DNA from: Paludibaculum fermentans
Lineage (GTDB): Bacteria; Acidobacteriota; Terriglobia; Bryobacterales; Bryobacteraceae
Direction: 5' to 3'
DNA length: 64,000 nt
Assembly (NCBI RefSeq): GCF_015277775.1
Contig: NZ_CP063849.1
Coordinates: forward strand, 4,712,001 to 4,776,000
Positions within the stretch are counted from its first letter, which is position 1. Every line of letters begins with the position of its first letter. Below the pieces are notes generated by a model. It made no database searches. It saw only the letters and a list, made by a program, of their open reading frames with translations, and was not told the origin of the DNA. Shown one piece after another: positions 51,499-62,002 of this stretch. Position numbers and translations under genes: made by a program.

Positions 51499-54063
51499 TC
51501 ATTCCGCCCGCAGCGCCGACATGGGCTCCACACAGGCCGCGCGCCAGGCAGGGATCAGCGACGCCGCCATCGCGACCAGGCCGAGCAGGACCGTAGCCAT
51601 GGCGAGCATCGCGGGATCCCCCGGCTGCACACCGAACAGGTGAACGGTCATCAGCCGGCCCGCCAGGACAGCCAGGGGAATTCCAATCGCGAGCCCGGCC
51701 GCCACCTGCCAGCAGGCTCCGGCCATCACCATCGCCACCACGCGGCCGCGATCCGCCCCTAGGGCCATGCGCAGGCCGATTTCCCCCGTACGCCGTTCCA
51801 CCATGTAAGCCAGCACGCCGAACAGTCCAACCACGGCCAGAACGAGTCCGAGAATGCCGAAGAGCGTCGTCAGGCCGGCAATCAGCCGCTGCTGCCGGAA
51901 ATCCGCGCTGACCACCCGGCTGTACGGGTCCACTCCATACAGAACGAGATTCGGGTCGACGCTGGCCAGAGCGTTGCGCACCTGTTTTTCCAGCTCCGGC
52001 GGGTCGCCCGGCGCCCACAGCACGATGTTCTGGAGATTGTGGGACCAGATCTCACCGCTGCGGTAGGCCGGATCGTCAAACTGGACCGTCTGGGCTTCCG
52101 CTAACCAATACATCGGCCGGACGGGATTCTTGTAGTCGTAGGTCATGTACCGGACATCGTTGATCACGCCGACGATCTCATAAGTCCCCGCGTATTTGAT
52201 CTTGCCGCTGCCGAAGTGCTGTCCAATCGGGTTCTGGTCCTTGAAGAAGCGATTCACAAACGCCTGGTTGACCACCGCCACGGGACGCGTCGTGGCCGTA
52301 TCGTTTTCCGTGATGGGCCGGCCCAACACGGTCTTTGCGCCGATCGCTTCAAAGAAGCCCGGCATCACGCGGACAAAGCCGGCGCCTGTATCTTCCCTGG
52401 CGCCTGGCTCGGGTTGGCCCGCGATACGAATCCCGTTGTTCCAACTGTCACCCGTCAAGGGCGCATAGAGCGCGGGCGCGACCATGCGCATACCAGGGAT
52501 CTGGAGCAGCCGCTCGTTGATCTGGCGGAACATCGGCTCCAGTTGCTCGGGCTTGTAGTTGCCCAGCATCGGATTGATCCAGGCGATATAACGGTCTTTC
52601 GTTTCGAAGCCGAAGTCCTGATGTTCGAGGTTGCGGAGGCTCTTGCCCAACAAGGCAGCCACGGATAGCAGGACCACCGAGACCGCGATCTGCGCAATCA
52701 CCAGCCCCTTCTGGGTCCAGGCACGCCCGGCCCCGACGGAGCGCCCCAGGCCCCGCAGTGCATCGGCGGGATCGGCATGCGAAGTGATCCAGGCCGGTGC
52801 GATGCCGAACAGGATGCCCGTCAACATGGAAACCCCCAGGGCGAACAGCAGGATGGGCCAGGACGGAGCCGTCTGAAGAGGGACGTAGTTGGCCTGGCTG
52901 CCGCTCTGAAAGGCAAGAGTGACCATCACCTTCGTCCCGGCGTAAGCCACGGCGATGCCCAAAGCTCCGCCAACGACGGCAAGCAGGATGGACTCCACCA
53001 GGACGCCGCGCATCAGGCGCGCCCGCGACGCACCCAGGGCCACCCGGATGGAAGTCTGCACCCGATCCTTCAAGCCGCGCGTGAGCATCAGATTGGCGAG
53101 GTTCGCGCAGGCCACCAACAGCACGCAGCCGGCGGCGATCAGCAGCAGGTTGAGCCCGTCCTCGTACTGATCCCGCATGACTTCGATACCCGATCCGCCG
53201 GGCGCCAGGCGCACTGTCTGCTGGCTCCAGAGCTGTTTCTCGCCCGGCTCCATATCGGGCACGTGGCCGGCCAGCCAGTCGTGGAATTCTACTTTCAGCT
53301 TGGCTTCGAGCGTGTTCGGATTCACGCCCGGGCGCACCCGTCCAATCAGATTGAGGAAGTTCTGATTCGGCCGTTTCAGGCGCGCGGTCTCGCCATCAAT
53401 GACGAGTTCCGCCGTCAGGGGCAGCCACAGATCGGGCATGCCCCAGCCCGCGAGCTTCGCGCCATAGAAGCCCGGAGCAGCCACGCCGACGACCGTGAAG
53501 GAACGGCCGTTGATCTGGTAGGCCGTGCCGACCACCGAGGGATCGGCGCCGTACTTTTCATTCCAGATCCGGTGACTCATCACCGCGACCGGCGGCGCGC
53601 CTTCGACGTCGTCCTCATCGGTCAACAGGCGGCCGATCCACGGCTGCACCCCGAAGGTGCGGAAGAAGTTGCCGGAGACGAACTCCCCATTGCGGGTTTC
53701 GGCCGGCGAAGCCGAGCCGGCCTTGCGCACGCCCAGTTGGGCATTGCCCGCCTGAAGCGCCGCCAGGTCAGCGAACTCGGGCGTCTGTGCGCGGAAGTGC
53801 CGGTAGGCTTCCCAGGAGAACAGGGAGAAATCGCCGTCATCGCCCTGGGTGTACCCGCCCCAATTGCAGCAGCGGACTTTGTCACCAATCTTCCAAAGCT
53901 CTTCCGGTTTTGCTACCGGCAGCGATTTCAGCATTACCTGGTGAACCAGGGTGAAGATTGAGGTGGTCGCTCCGATACCCAGCGTGAGGGTGATCACCGC
54001 CGTCGCGGTGACACCCGGAGCCTTTCGCAATTGCCGCACTGCATCGCGCAAATCGGCCAGCAC
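51499..54063 (-). CDS. ADOP family (MacB/FtsX-like) permease, form without N-terminal helical domain
   Basis: Protein of 854 residues beginning directly at the first permease module (VLADLRDAVRQLRKAPGVTA). MacB-type periplasmic domains follow (GDKVRCCNWGGYTQGDDGDF, GNFFRTFGVQPWIGRLLTDE), then a central helix set (LLLIAAGCVLLVACANLANL), a second periplasmic domain and the terminal helix set with VERRTGEIGLRMALGADRGR. The start is GTG at 54063 with GGAGGTGCCA; a frame to 54228 is longer but lacks the ADOP domain pattern. Unlike the permease at 23950, it has no adjacent PadR gene. No ABC ATPase nearby. Confidence 0.9.
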   Translation of the reverse strand: MLADLRDAVRQLRKAPGVTATAVITLTLGIGATTSIFTLVHQVMLKSLPVAKPEELWKIGDKVRCCNWGGYTQGDDGDFSLFSWEAYRHFRAQTPEFADLAALQAGNAQLGVRKAGSASPAETRNGEFVSGNFFRTFGVQPWIGRLLTDEDDVEGAPPVAVMSHRIWNEKYGADPSVVGTAYQINGRSFTVVGVAAPGFYGAKLAGWGMPDLWLPLTAELVIDGETARLKRPNQNFLNLIGRVRPGVNPNTLEAKLKVEFHDWLAGHVPDMEPGEKQLWSQQTVRLAPGGSGIEVMRDQYEDGLNLLLIAAGCVLLVACANLANLMLTRGLKDRVQTSIRVALGASRARLMRGVLVESILLAVVGGALGIAVAYAGTKVMVTLAFQSGSQANYVPLQTAPSWPILLFALGVSMLTGILFGIAPAWITSHADPADALRGLGRSVGAGRAWTQKGLVIAQIAVSVVLLSVAALLGKSLRNLEHQDFGFETKDRYIAWINPMLGNYKPEQLEPMFRQINERLLQIPGMRMVAPALYAPLTGDSWNNGIRIAGQPEPGAREDTGAGFVRVMPGFFEAIGAKTVLGRPITENDTATTRPVAVVNQAFVNRFFKDQNPIGQHFGSGKIKYAGTYEIVGVINDVRYMTYDYKNPVRPMYWLAEAQTVQFDDPAYRSGEIWSHNLQNIVLWAPGDPPELEKQVRNALASVDPNLVLYGVDPYSRVVSADFRQQRLIAGLTTLFGILGLVLAVVGLFGVLAYMVERRTGEIGLRMALGADRGRVVAMVMAGACWQVAAGLAIGIPLAVLAGRLMTVHLFGVQPGDPAMLAMATVLLGLVAMAASLIPAWRAACVEPMSALRAE

Positions 54064-54378
54064 TGGCACCTCCGGCGCTACTGATGAGAATCGAGTCCTG
54101 CGAACTCTCCCTATATACGACCGAGGCGCCCGATTGTGTGCTGACTCCGCGGCAAAAATTGCTGGCGAAGCAGCCCGTCGCGAGAAGGCGGCCGCCGAAC
54201 GGCCGGCGAAATCAGGCCGCGACCCCAATTAAGGAGAAAATTGCACTGCGCTGGACAATTCATTAGTCCTGTTCAGGATGCCAACGAGGGAAAAATCCCT
54301 ATCTGCTAGAATTCGTACATTCGGGCCCGTTTCGGCGGGCACGGCCGGTCCCAGCCCTCACAAAAGGCTGGTAATTAT
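54064..54378. other. Divergent intergenic region (315 bp) between the ADOP permease and the Ig-repeat giant
   Basis: No gene. On the minus strand TATATA near 54113 could serve the permease. On the plus side TAGAAT near 54307 could serve the giant gene, without good -35 boxes. Just before the giant's ATG, CCAGCC (54354-54359) can pair with GGCTGG (54369-54374), covering the AAGGCTGG that would be its ribosome binding site; a translational control is possible. Confidence 0.35.
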
Positions 54379-57300
54379 ATGAATGCCCATTTGCGTCTTG
54401 CTCTTTCCTCTCTTTTCCTGGTGTCGATAACGCTGCCCGGCCAGTCCTTGCCGGCCTTCCTCGCCAGCCAGTATCCAGCCCCCGGCGCGGTGGGCGTGCC
54501 CCGCAATATCGTGATCCTGCTGCGCCAGTTGCAGGTGCCCGGGCAATCCTGCGGCTCTCTCAAGCTGGCGCGGGCAGGCGCCGCGGACGAGTATCTATCC
54601 GGCTTGGGAGGCGACTCCGATGGAAAGACCTGGGAGCAGATCTTTATTCCGAATGCGCCGCTTCTGCCTTTGACCCAATACACGGCCGTCGCCGGCTGCA
54701 CGCCGCAGTCCTGGACCTTCCAGTTCACCACCGGACCCGATCTGGACAGAGAAGGCCCGCGCCTGGTCTCCGTTACGCCCGACCCGGCCGCCAGGGACAC
54801 CAGCCCGTTCGGCCCCTTCACCTTGCGCTTTGATCAGCCGCTACTCAAGTCACAGGGCGTCGTCTCCCTGGCCAGCGGAGTCGGCAACACCGTCGGCGCA
54901 GGCTCGGTCAGCCTGACGGAGGATCGCCAGGGCATCGTGATTCGCCCGGAGTTTGCTTACTCGATCCCGCCGGTAATCATGATGCAATTCGCCCCGGGTT
55001 CAGTGCGGGATCTCAACAACAACCCCGGAGCCGGAACCACCACCACCATCCGCTTCCTCACCTCCCTGGTCACGGACGCCGGCGGCCCCCGCCTGCTCGG
55101 AATCGCCCCCGAATCCGGGACTACCAGCGTGCCCACGAACTCCGCCGTTCAGTTGCTTTTCGATCGTCCCATCGACTACACATCCGCCCAGCAGGGGGCG
55201 ATCCTGCTGGAAGCCCGCGGCGTGAGTACGCCCGTACAGGCCGAGGTTTTCGGCGCCCTGGTCCGGCTCAACGGAGTCACGCTCCTGCCGGATACCGCCT
55301 ATCGTGTGCGCGTCACCACCGGCCTGCTCGATGCGCAGGGCGTGGCCGTCAGCCAGGAGATGACTTCTGACTTCACCACCTCATCATCAGCGGATCCGGA
55401 GCCCACAGACTCGTCCCGGGTCAGCCCCAGGAATCTGCAGGTGCCGAGGAATGCCCGGCTCGTCTTCCACTCTGCTCGCCGCCTGCCTGCCTTCGTGCCG
55501 CTCCTGGTGACGGCCATCAACCAGTGTGCGTCTTCCGGACGTTCCTGCCCCTCGTGGGCCGTTACCTCCAGCCTTCAGGATGACGGCCGGACCCTGGTGG
55601 TCACGCCCAAGGACCCACTGCCGGCCTGGGCGAAACTCAACCTGAACTTGCCCACCACCCTGGATATCGCGGGCTTCAGCATCTATTCAGACCTGAGCTT
55701 TGCCACGACGGATCAGATCGACACGGACTCACCCACCCTCGCGGCCAGCACCCCCTCGGAAGGCGATGCCGACGTCTCCACCCAGGGGAATTTGCGGTTT
55801 GTCCTCAGCGAACCCGTGGGCCTGATGACGCCCGCCAATGCGGTCCGCCTCACCAGGGACGGCCAGGCCGTGCCCGGACAGCTCGTGTTCGGCTCAGCCT
55901 ACTACTACAGCGAAACGACGGCGAACCTGTTCGAGTTCACACCCGATACCGCTCTCCTCCCGGGGACGTCCTACGAGATCGAACTGGTGGGCGTCGCCGA
56001 CCTCGCGGGCAACATCATGCCCACCCGGAAAATCCGCTTCAAAACCGCCGCCGATGCCACCGCGCCCGCTATCTATCCGCGCCTGGTGAGCACCAACCTG
56101 GACTCCGGCGCCGTCGGACCGATGGATCCGCTCACCTTCGAATTCAATCTCCCCCTGGCGTCCGGAGCCTCCACCGCCACGGTGACCGTCACCGCCAGGC
56201 AGGGGGATACGAACCTTGCCTTTCCTCACCCGGTCCGCATCGAGTCCTCCGGCACCACGGTTCGCATCACACCCTTGCTGCCTTGGCCAGCCCAGCGCAG
56301 CATCATGCTGAGAATCGACGTTCAGGACAGATGGGGTCGATCGACTTCATACTCCAACCTGTTTCTCGCTGCTTCCGCGGGAGACACCGACCGGCCGGAG
56401 GTCGTCTCGATGTCGCCCGCCAACGGCACCCCCCTCAATCCCGGCCAGGCCATCCGCATTACTTTTTCCAAGCCGGTATTGAACGCCAGCCAGGTCAACG
56501 GCGGGTTGACTGCCTCGCAGGTAGGCTCCACCTGGACGCCAACCATCCTGTGGAGCGACGACCGGACCACCGCCACCATCCTCCCCTTCTATCTCTATGC
56601 CGGCATCCCAGGTTCCGGTTTGCCCATGACGCTGGCGGTCACCTCGGCCCTGGTGGATCTCTCCGGCAATCCGGCAAAGGCGTTCACCGCGCGCTTCCCG
56701 CTCAATACCCTGGGCGTGTCCGTCAGCCGGCCCTCTATCGCCAAGTCCTGGCCCGATCGACTAGCGAACAATGTCGACGTCCGCTCCTCCCTCCATCTCT
56801 ACCTGTCGGGGCCCGTCGAGGCAGACCAGCTCAATCGAGCCGCCTGGATCGTAACCCCGGACGGCCGCGCGGACGGCGTCTGGCGCGTCTCCGGCGATGG
56901 CCGGCTCGCCACTTTCCAGCCCACGCAACCGTGGCCGGCCGGCAGTCCCATCCGGCTGATGCAGTTGGAGCCCGTCCTCACGGCGGATTACGGGTACAGC
57001 TTCACCACCGCCGCTGCCGTTCCCGATGGCCTCCAGGTGCTGCGCACCTCCCTGCTCGATCCCCATCCCGCCAACGCAGTCATCGATATTGAGTTCAACC
57101 AGGACATCCCCGCCGGCCGTGGTCCCGTGCGGCTCCAGACCGGCTATCCCCCCTTCGACTTCCCCGCTGACGAGACCCGCCCGCGGCCGAATGTAGTCCG
57201 CCTCGTGCCTCGCTCCGCGCCGCCCGTGGGCACCTATATCCGCCTGACCTCCAATCCGGATTCCACTTTGAATTGGAGTTCACCCTCTGCCGTGGTGCGC

Positions 57301-60300
57301 GCGGCCCTCCAGACGCCCCCGGCCCAGCCGCTCTACCGCTCGCCGCTGCCGGACAGCACCGGCATCGCCATCAACGCCCGTGTCTCCGTCGTGTTCACCG
57401 CCGACGTCAACTCCGTCAGCGCCAGCGAGGCCGGGGTCACCCTGACAACCGGAGGCGTCAAACTGCCGGCCACCCTGGTTCAAACCGCGCCCGGGCCCCG
57501 CCTCACCCTGGTCCCGCTCTCCCTGCTTCCGGCCAACTCGAAGATTGATGTCGCCATCACCGGCCTCGAAGACCGCCTGGGCCGGGCCATCCCGGCCATC
57601 ACTTGGTCGTTCACCACCGGAGACTCCGTCGACGTAACAGCGCCCACCCTGCTCTATACCAACGCAAATTGGAATCTGGATCCGCAGGTCAATGCCGTCC
57701 TCACCTTCGATAAGCCCCTCGACCCGGCCGGCACGGAAGCATCCGCCTCCTACTCCCAGGCCATCTCCTGGAGCCTCAGCTCCGACCTCCGGACGCTCTA
57801 TGTGATGCCCGCCGCCGGCTGGAAGCGCGGCGAAACTTACAATCTCAGCCCGCGCGTTGCCGATTGGTACGGCAATTCTTCCTCGGGGACCAGCGTCAGT
57901 TTTCAAGCTGGATTCGACAGCGACGGAACCGCGCTGGTCCTCCGCGCGGTCTCCCTCCTCGATGGACAGAAAGGCCTCCCGCTCAACTCCGTCTTCACTC
58001 TGCTGTTCAACAAACCGCTGGGCAGCGAAGACCTGCGCCCGGTCCGATTGACCACCGCCGGCAGGGACGTGCCTCTCGCCGTCAAATCCGCCAGCGGCAA
58101 CCGCGTCACCCTCACGCCGCAATACCTGCTCGATCCCCTCACCAGCTACCAGTTGATCGTCGACGGCCTCCGGGATTCTTCGGGCAATGCGCTGGTGGGC
58201 GGCAAAGTGATCTCGTTCGTCACCGGGGAGAGCCTGAACGAGGCCGCCACCATCGCGGTCTATCGCCTCCAGTCAGCCGGCTCGCCGCTCTCCGTACGCT
58301 TCTCGCAGCCCATCGACATTACGCCGCTGCTGGACGATCCACAAAGGCTCACCGTCTACGATTCCGGCTCCACGGGCTCCTCCCTCCCCGTTCCAGCCGG
58401 CATCACGTGGACGGACGATCGCATGCAATTGACGATCACCCCCCGCAAGCCCTTCGTCCTCGGCGCCAGTTACTCGCTCTCGCTCGCCGGCGTCACCGGT
58501 TCGGCTGGCGGCTCGTTGTCGCCCCTCACCTTTCAGTTCATCCCGTCGGAATCGCCCGATCTCACGCCCGCCCAACTGACGTTTGTGCCGCCGGACGGTT
58601 CCACCGCCGTGCCCGTCAACGTACAGATGCAAGTGACCTTCAGCAAGCTGCCGCTGGTGATGCCGGCCGTGCGGCTGTATGAGAACGGCGTGCTGGTGCC
58701 CGCCACATTGGGCTCCTCCTATGGGAACTTCACCGTGAGCGGCCTGGTCACACTGTCACGCGCGCTGAAGCCGAACCAGTCCTACCGCATCGAGGTCGAT
58801 GGCTTCCGGGATGCGCTCGATAACGAGATCGCCGCTTCCAGCGCCACCTTCACCACCGGATCCGGCTCGGAGCCGGCCCCCCTGCGCCTGACCTCCACCT
58901 CGCCCGCCAATGGAGACGCCGGCGTCTCACCGGATACTCCGTGGAGCATGACCTTCAACCAGCCGCTGCTGCCCTTCACGTTTCTTGAATTTGCGCCCCA
59001 AACCAGCCGGGCCATGCCCTTCGCGTTGACGACCCAGGTCAGTGGCCCTGTGTTCACCGTCACGGCCGCGCCCTCCTGGCCCGCCGCTTCCAGCATCAGC
59101 CTCATCCTGTTCACCACCACTCGCTTTGGACTGCCCACCTTTTCGTCGTGGACCGGCGCCATCCTCGAGCGGCAGCTCACCATCGGCTTCAAGACCGCCG
59201 CCGTCAATGATCCCACTCCGCCGGTCCTCCAGTCCGTCGAGCCGCCTGCGGGCTCCACCCTCCCCGGCGGCCGGGCGACCGTCACCCTGCGCTTCTCCAA
59301 ACCGGTCGCGCTGCCCGGCACCGCCCTCCAGATCTTCTACGGAGCCACCAAGGCCAGCGTCACCGGCACCTTCAGCAAGGATTTCCGCAGCGTGAGCTTC
59401 AACCTGCAGCCGCCGCCCAACTCGCGCGTCACCATCGCCGGCAGCTCCGATATCCGCGACAATGCCGACAATCCACTGGAGCCCTTCGTCCTCGAATACG
59501 ACACCGGCGAGAATGCCGTGACGGGATCGCCCACGGCCCAACTGACTGAACCCGCCCGGACCTGGTCTGTCCCGGCGGATACACAGATCACCGTGACCTT
59601 CGACCGGCCCATGGATCCCGCTTCCGTCCCGACGGCCCTCCGCGTCACTGAGAATGGCCAGAACTCCGCGGGCAGCATTGAGGTGCTCGCCGGCGACCGC
59701 GCCTACCGGTTCCATCCCGCTGCTCCGTTCGGCCCGGGCTCCCTGGTGAAGGTCTTCCTGCTTGGGACGGCTCAGGATACCAATGGACTGCTCTTCAACC
59801 CCGGCAGTGCGTGGCCGATCAGCCTGTCCGTGGAAGGCGTCGCCCCGCTCTCTTCGTCTCTCGAACTGACCCGGCGAGGCTTCCTCCAGACCGCGCCGGT
59901 CGACTCCCTGCTCGAGTTCGAACTCAGCGCCGAACTGGATCCCTCCTCCGTCAACGCGGAGTCCGTCTGGTTGCGGCGCGGCGCCCGCCTCGTGCCCGGC
60001 GAGGTCTCCCTGCGTGACCGCAGCATCGTCCAGTTCCGGCCGACGCAGCCGCTGGAGTCCGGCGCCCAGTATGTCCTGACGGCCGGCAGCGCCCTCCGCA
60101 GCCTCGAGGGCCGCCTGTTCGCCGGCCAGGACCTCGCCTTCCGGGCAGCGCCCGCCGTGGCCTCCGCCGAACTCGAGTCCGTCATCGAGACAGAGTGGGC
60201 CGGCCGCCGCGCCGTGCGGGTGCGCTTCACCGCGCCAGTCAGTCCGCTGGCCGCACGCGGCCTCAGCCTCGACTTCGACGGGGTGCCCGTCCCGGCGGAA

Positions 60301-60459
60301 ACCCTCAGCACCACGGATGCTCGCGAGTTCCTCCTGCTCCCTGGCGATCCCCAGGCCCAGGGAACTCTCCACCTCAACCTGGACCGTGTACCGGAAGCCA
60401 ACGGCCGCCCGCTGCCGTTCCGTCGCGTGTCCGCCGGCCGTGGGCCCTCCGCCCAATGA
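54379..60459 (+). CDS. Giant exported protein of tandem SbsA/Big_5-type Ig-like repeats (2026 aa)
   Basis: Signal peptide MNAHLRLALSSLFLVSITLP, then about 18-19 consecutive Ig-like modules of ~100-115 residues. Each begins 'S-P-x-[ND]-G ... P ... [IL]-x-[VIL]-x-F-[SND]-x-P-[LVI]' and ends 'T-S-Y-x-[IL]-x-[VL]-x-G-[VLI]-x-D-x-x-G-N'. Examples are SPANGTPLNPGQAIRITFSK, PPDGSTAVPVNVQMQVTFSK, SPANGDAGVSPDTPWSMTFN. No enzyme domain and no C-terminal sorting motif were found; it ends GRGPSAQ. Likely a surface or secreted filament, adhesin or scaffold. The repeats are diverged at DNA level, so this is an old amplification. Confidence 0.85.
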   Translation: MNAHLRLALSSLFLVSITLPGQSLPAFLASQYPAPGAVGVPRNIVILLRQLQVPGQSCGSLKLARAGAADEYLSGLGGDSDGKTWEQIFIPNAPLLPLTQYTAVAGCTPQSWTFQFTTGPDLDREGPRLVSVTPDPAARDTSPFGPFTLRFDQPLLKSQGVVSLASGVGNTVGAGSVSLTEDRQGIVIRPEFAYSIPPVIMMQFAPGSVRDLNNNPGAGTTTTIRFLTSLVTDAGGPRLLGIAPESGTTSVPTNSAVQLLFDRPIDYTSAQQGAILLEARGVSTPVQAEVFGALVRLNGVTLLPDTAYRVRVTTGLLDAQGVAVSQEMTSDFTTSSSADPEPTDSSRVSPRNLQVPRNARLVFHSARRLPAFVPLLVTAINQCASSGRSCPSWAVTSSLQDDGRTLVVTPKDPLPAWAKLNLNLPTTLDIAGFSIYSDLSFATTDQIDTDSPTLAASTPSEGDADVSTQGNLRFVLSEPVGLMTPANAVRLTRDGQAVPGQLVFGSAYYYSETTANLFEFTPDTALLPGTSYEIELVGVADLAGNIMPTRKIRFKTAADATAPAIYPRLVSTNLDSGAVGPMDPLTFEFNLPLASGASTATVTVTARQGDTNLAFPHPVRIESSGTTVRITPLLPWPAQRSIMLRIDVQDRWGRSTSYSNLFLAASAGDTDRPEVVSMSPANGTPLNPGQAIRITFSKPVLNASQVNGGLTASQVGSTWTPTILWSDDRTTATILPFYLYAGIPGSGLPMTLAVTSALVDLSGNPAKAFTARFPLNTLGVSVSRPSIAKSWPDRLANNVDVRSSLHLYLSGPVEADQLNRAAWIVTPDGRADGVWRVSGDGRLATFQPTQPWPAGSPIRLMQLEPVLTADYGYSFTTAAAVPDGLQVLRTSLLDPHPANAVIDIEFNQDIPAGRGPVRLQTGYPPFDFPADETRPRPNVVRLVPRSAPPVGTYIRLTSNPDSTLNWSSPSAVVRAALQTPPAQPLYRSPLPDSTGIAINARVSVVFTADVNSVSASEAGVTLTTGGVKLPATLVQTAPGPRLTLVPLSLLPANSKIDVAITGLEDRLGRAIPAITWSFTTGDSVDVTAPTLLYTNANWNLDPQVNAVLTFDKPLDPAGTEASASYSQAISWSLSSDLRTLYVMPAAGWKRGETYNLSPRVADWYGNSSSGTSVSFQAGFDSDGTALVLRAVSLLDGQKGLPLNSVFTLLFNKPLGSEDLRPVRLTTAGRDVPLAVKSASGNRVTLTPQYLLDPLTSYQLIVDGLRDSSGNALVGGKVISFVTGESLNEAATIAVYRLQSAGSPLSVRFSQPIDITPLLDDPQRLTVYDSGSTGSSLPVPAGITWTDDRMQLTITPRKPFVLGASYSLSLAGVTGSAGGSLSPLTFQFIPSESPDLTPAQLTFVPPDGSTAVPVNVQMQVTFSKLPLVMPAVRLYENGVLVPATLGSSYGNFTVSGLVTLSRALKPNQSYRIEVDGFRDALDNEIAASSATFTTGSGSEPAPLRLTSTSPANGDAGVSPDTPWSMTFNQPLLPFTFLEFAPQTSRAMPFALTTQVSGPVFTVTAAPSWPAASSISLILFTTTRFGLPTFSSWTGAILERQLTIGFKTAAVNDPTPPVLQSVEPPAGSTLPGGRATVTLRFSKPVALPGTALQIFYGATKASVTGTFSKDFRSVSFNLQPPPNSRVTIAGSSDIRDNADNPLEPFVLEYDTGENAVTGSPTAQLTEPARTWSVPADTQITVTFDRPMDPASVPTALRVTENGQNSAGSIEVLAGDRAYRFHPAAPFGPGSLVKVFLLGTAQDTNGLLFNPGSAWPISLSVEGVAPLSSSLELTRRGFLQTAPVDSLLEFELSAELDPSSVNAESVWLRRGARLVPGEVSLRDRSIVQFRPTQPLESGAQYVLTAGSALRSLEGRLFAGQDLAFRAAPAVASAELESVIETEWAGRRAVRVRFTAPVSPLAARGLSLDFDGVPVPAETLSTTDAREFLLLPGDPQAQGTLHLNLDRVPEANGRPLPFRRVSAGRGPSAQ

Positions 60460-60547
60460 GGACCCGCCCGGAATGCAGCGCAGGCCTCATCAGCAGCGGC
60501 CCGGCGGTGCACGGAACCCCCCAGTGGCACCTGGTGTCGAAAGCAGA

Positions 60548-61897
60548 GTGATCCGGCTTCGTTTATCTAGTCCTGTGGCGGTGGACCCCACATCGCCGCT
60601 GGATTGGCGGACGCAGGCATGGCTGCTGTCTGCGCTCATCTTCAACCTGCCGTTCTACTTCCGGTATGGAGGGGATCTCTGGATGGAGTGGCCGCTGCCC
60701 CAGTATTCGCTCCTCCTGGGGGTGGTGGCCTTGCTGGTGGCCGTGGTTTTCTTCTTCCTCCCGGCACTGGCCATGCACACCTCGCGAAAGCCGCTGTTCG
60801 AGACGCTCGCTGCGTCCATCGGCACCTTTCCCGCGGAGGCGGTTCGCGGGTGCGGCGCAGTCCTGCTCATCTGTTACCTCTCAGAATTCCTGGGCCTCCT
60901 GCGCTGGTTGCTCTCCCAGGCATGGAGGCTGGAGGCTTTCAACTGGACCTTCGAGTGCCTGATCGCGGGGATTCTTGGTTTCCTCTGCTTCACCGGACTC
61001 CAAGGTGAGACGGCCGCCGCGAGGATGGCTTGGGTTTCGACCCGGCTGGGGGTGGCGATCCTGCTGGCCGCCTTGATCCGCGTGCATGACGGGTGGCCGG
61101 CCATCCCTGGCGGGTTCCCGGACTACACAGGGCAATCAGCAGGCATGGTCCTTTGGCGCGGCCTCTCCGGAATTGCTCTCTACGTAGCGCCCTTGGCCTT
61201 CTTCGCGGCCGGCTGGAGCAGCCGTGGCGCGGGCCGCAAGCAGGTCATGGCGACAGCCTTTGTAGGCTTGGCGCTGCCGTTGTTCACGGCACTCCTGCTC
61301 GTGGGCATATCGAATGTGGCCGTTCATTCGTCTCCGTACTACCGTTATGGTGGGAACCCGAGTATTGCTTTGGCGCTGTGGGGCGGTGCCGCACAAAGCG
61401 CAGTGGCCGGGCGCATGCTGCTCGCCGGGCTGACTTTCTTCGGCCTGGCGCGGTTCTGCATCCGGGCACTGGCGGATTCCGCGGCGTTCTTTTCCAGGAA
61501 ACGCGCGGCGCAATGGTGGATGACCGCAACGGCCATTGCCCTCCTCACCGGACTGTCGCGGTACAACTTCGATCAAAGGCTCATCCACACCCGGGTGGCC
61601 ACTACCTATGTTCTGGTCGCCGCCTCAGCGATCCTGACCTCCGATTGGGTCCTCAAACGGCCACAGGCAGAGGGCCGGCACCGGCTGGACTGGGTAAGCT
61701 GCGCGGCTCTCGTGGCAGGCCTGGCCGCTCCCTGGTATTTACCAACGGTGATTGTGGGCACCGGTCAGGATGCGTGGGGGTACCAGTCCTTACTGCCCTC
61801 TTACGCAATGGCCCTGCTCACCTGCCTGCTGGGACGGCTGGCCGAACGGGCCTTGCTCGCCAGACGCGGTGACACGGCCGTCGCCGTCAGCTTGTAG
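60548..61897 (+). CDS. Uncharacterised multipass membrane protein (about 12 helices)
   Basis: About 449 residues, almost entirely hydrophobic helices: LLGVVALLVAVVFFFLPALA, FECLIAGILGFLCFTGL, LGVAILLAALIRVHD, GLSGIALYVAPLAFFAAGWS, FVGLALPLFTALLLVGISNV and others. The pattern is loosely like APC-superfamily cytosine/purine permeases, but no specific signature was recognised. Start uncertain: GTG at 60548 is the first start after the preceding gene that gives a short cytoplasmic N-terminus; a GTG near 60578 is also possible. 88 bp after the Ig-repeat giant. Confidence 0.65.
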   Translation: MIRLRLSSPVAVDPTSPLDWRTQAWLLSALIFNLPFYFRYGGDLWMEWPLPQYSLLLGVVALLVAVVFFFLPALAMHTSRKPLFETLAASIGTFPAEAVRGCGAVLLICYLSEFLGLLRWLLSQAWRLEAFNWTFECLIAGILGFLCFTGLQGETAAARMAWVSTRLGVAILLAALIRVHDGWPAIPGGFPDYTGQSAGMVLWRGLSGIALYVAPLAFFAAGWSSRGAGRKQVMATAFVGLALPLFTALLLVGISNVAVHSSPYYRYGGNPSIALALWGGAAQSAVAGRMLLAGLTFFGLARFCIRALADSAAFFSRKRAAQWWMTATAIALLTGLSRYNFDQRLIHTRVATTYVLVAASAILTSDWVLKRPQAEGRHRLDWVSCAALVAGLAAPWYLPTVIVGTGQDAWGYQSLLPSYAMALLTCLLGRLAERALLARRGDTAVAVSL

Positions 61898-62002
61898 CTG
61901 GATCGCTCCACCTCTATTGCGGCTGGACAAATTTCCTCTTGCGCCTAGGTGTAACACGTGCCATAGTACACTTGTGATTGCGACCAAGGCCGGAGACACC
62001 CC

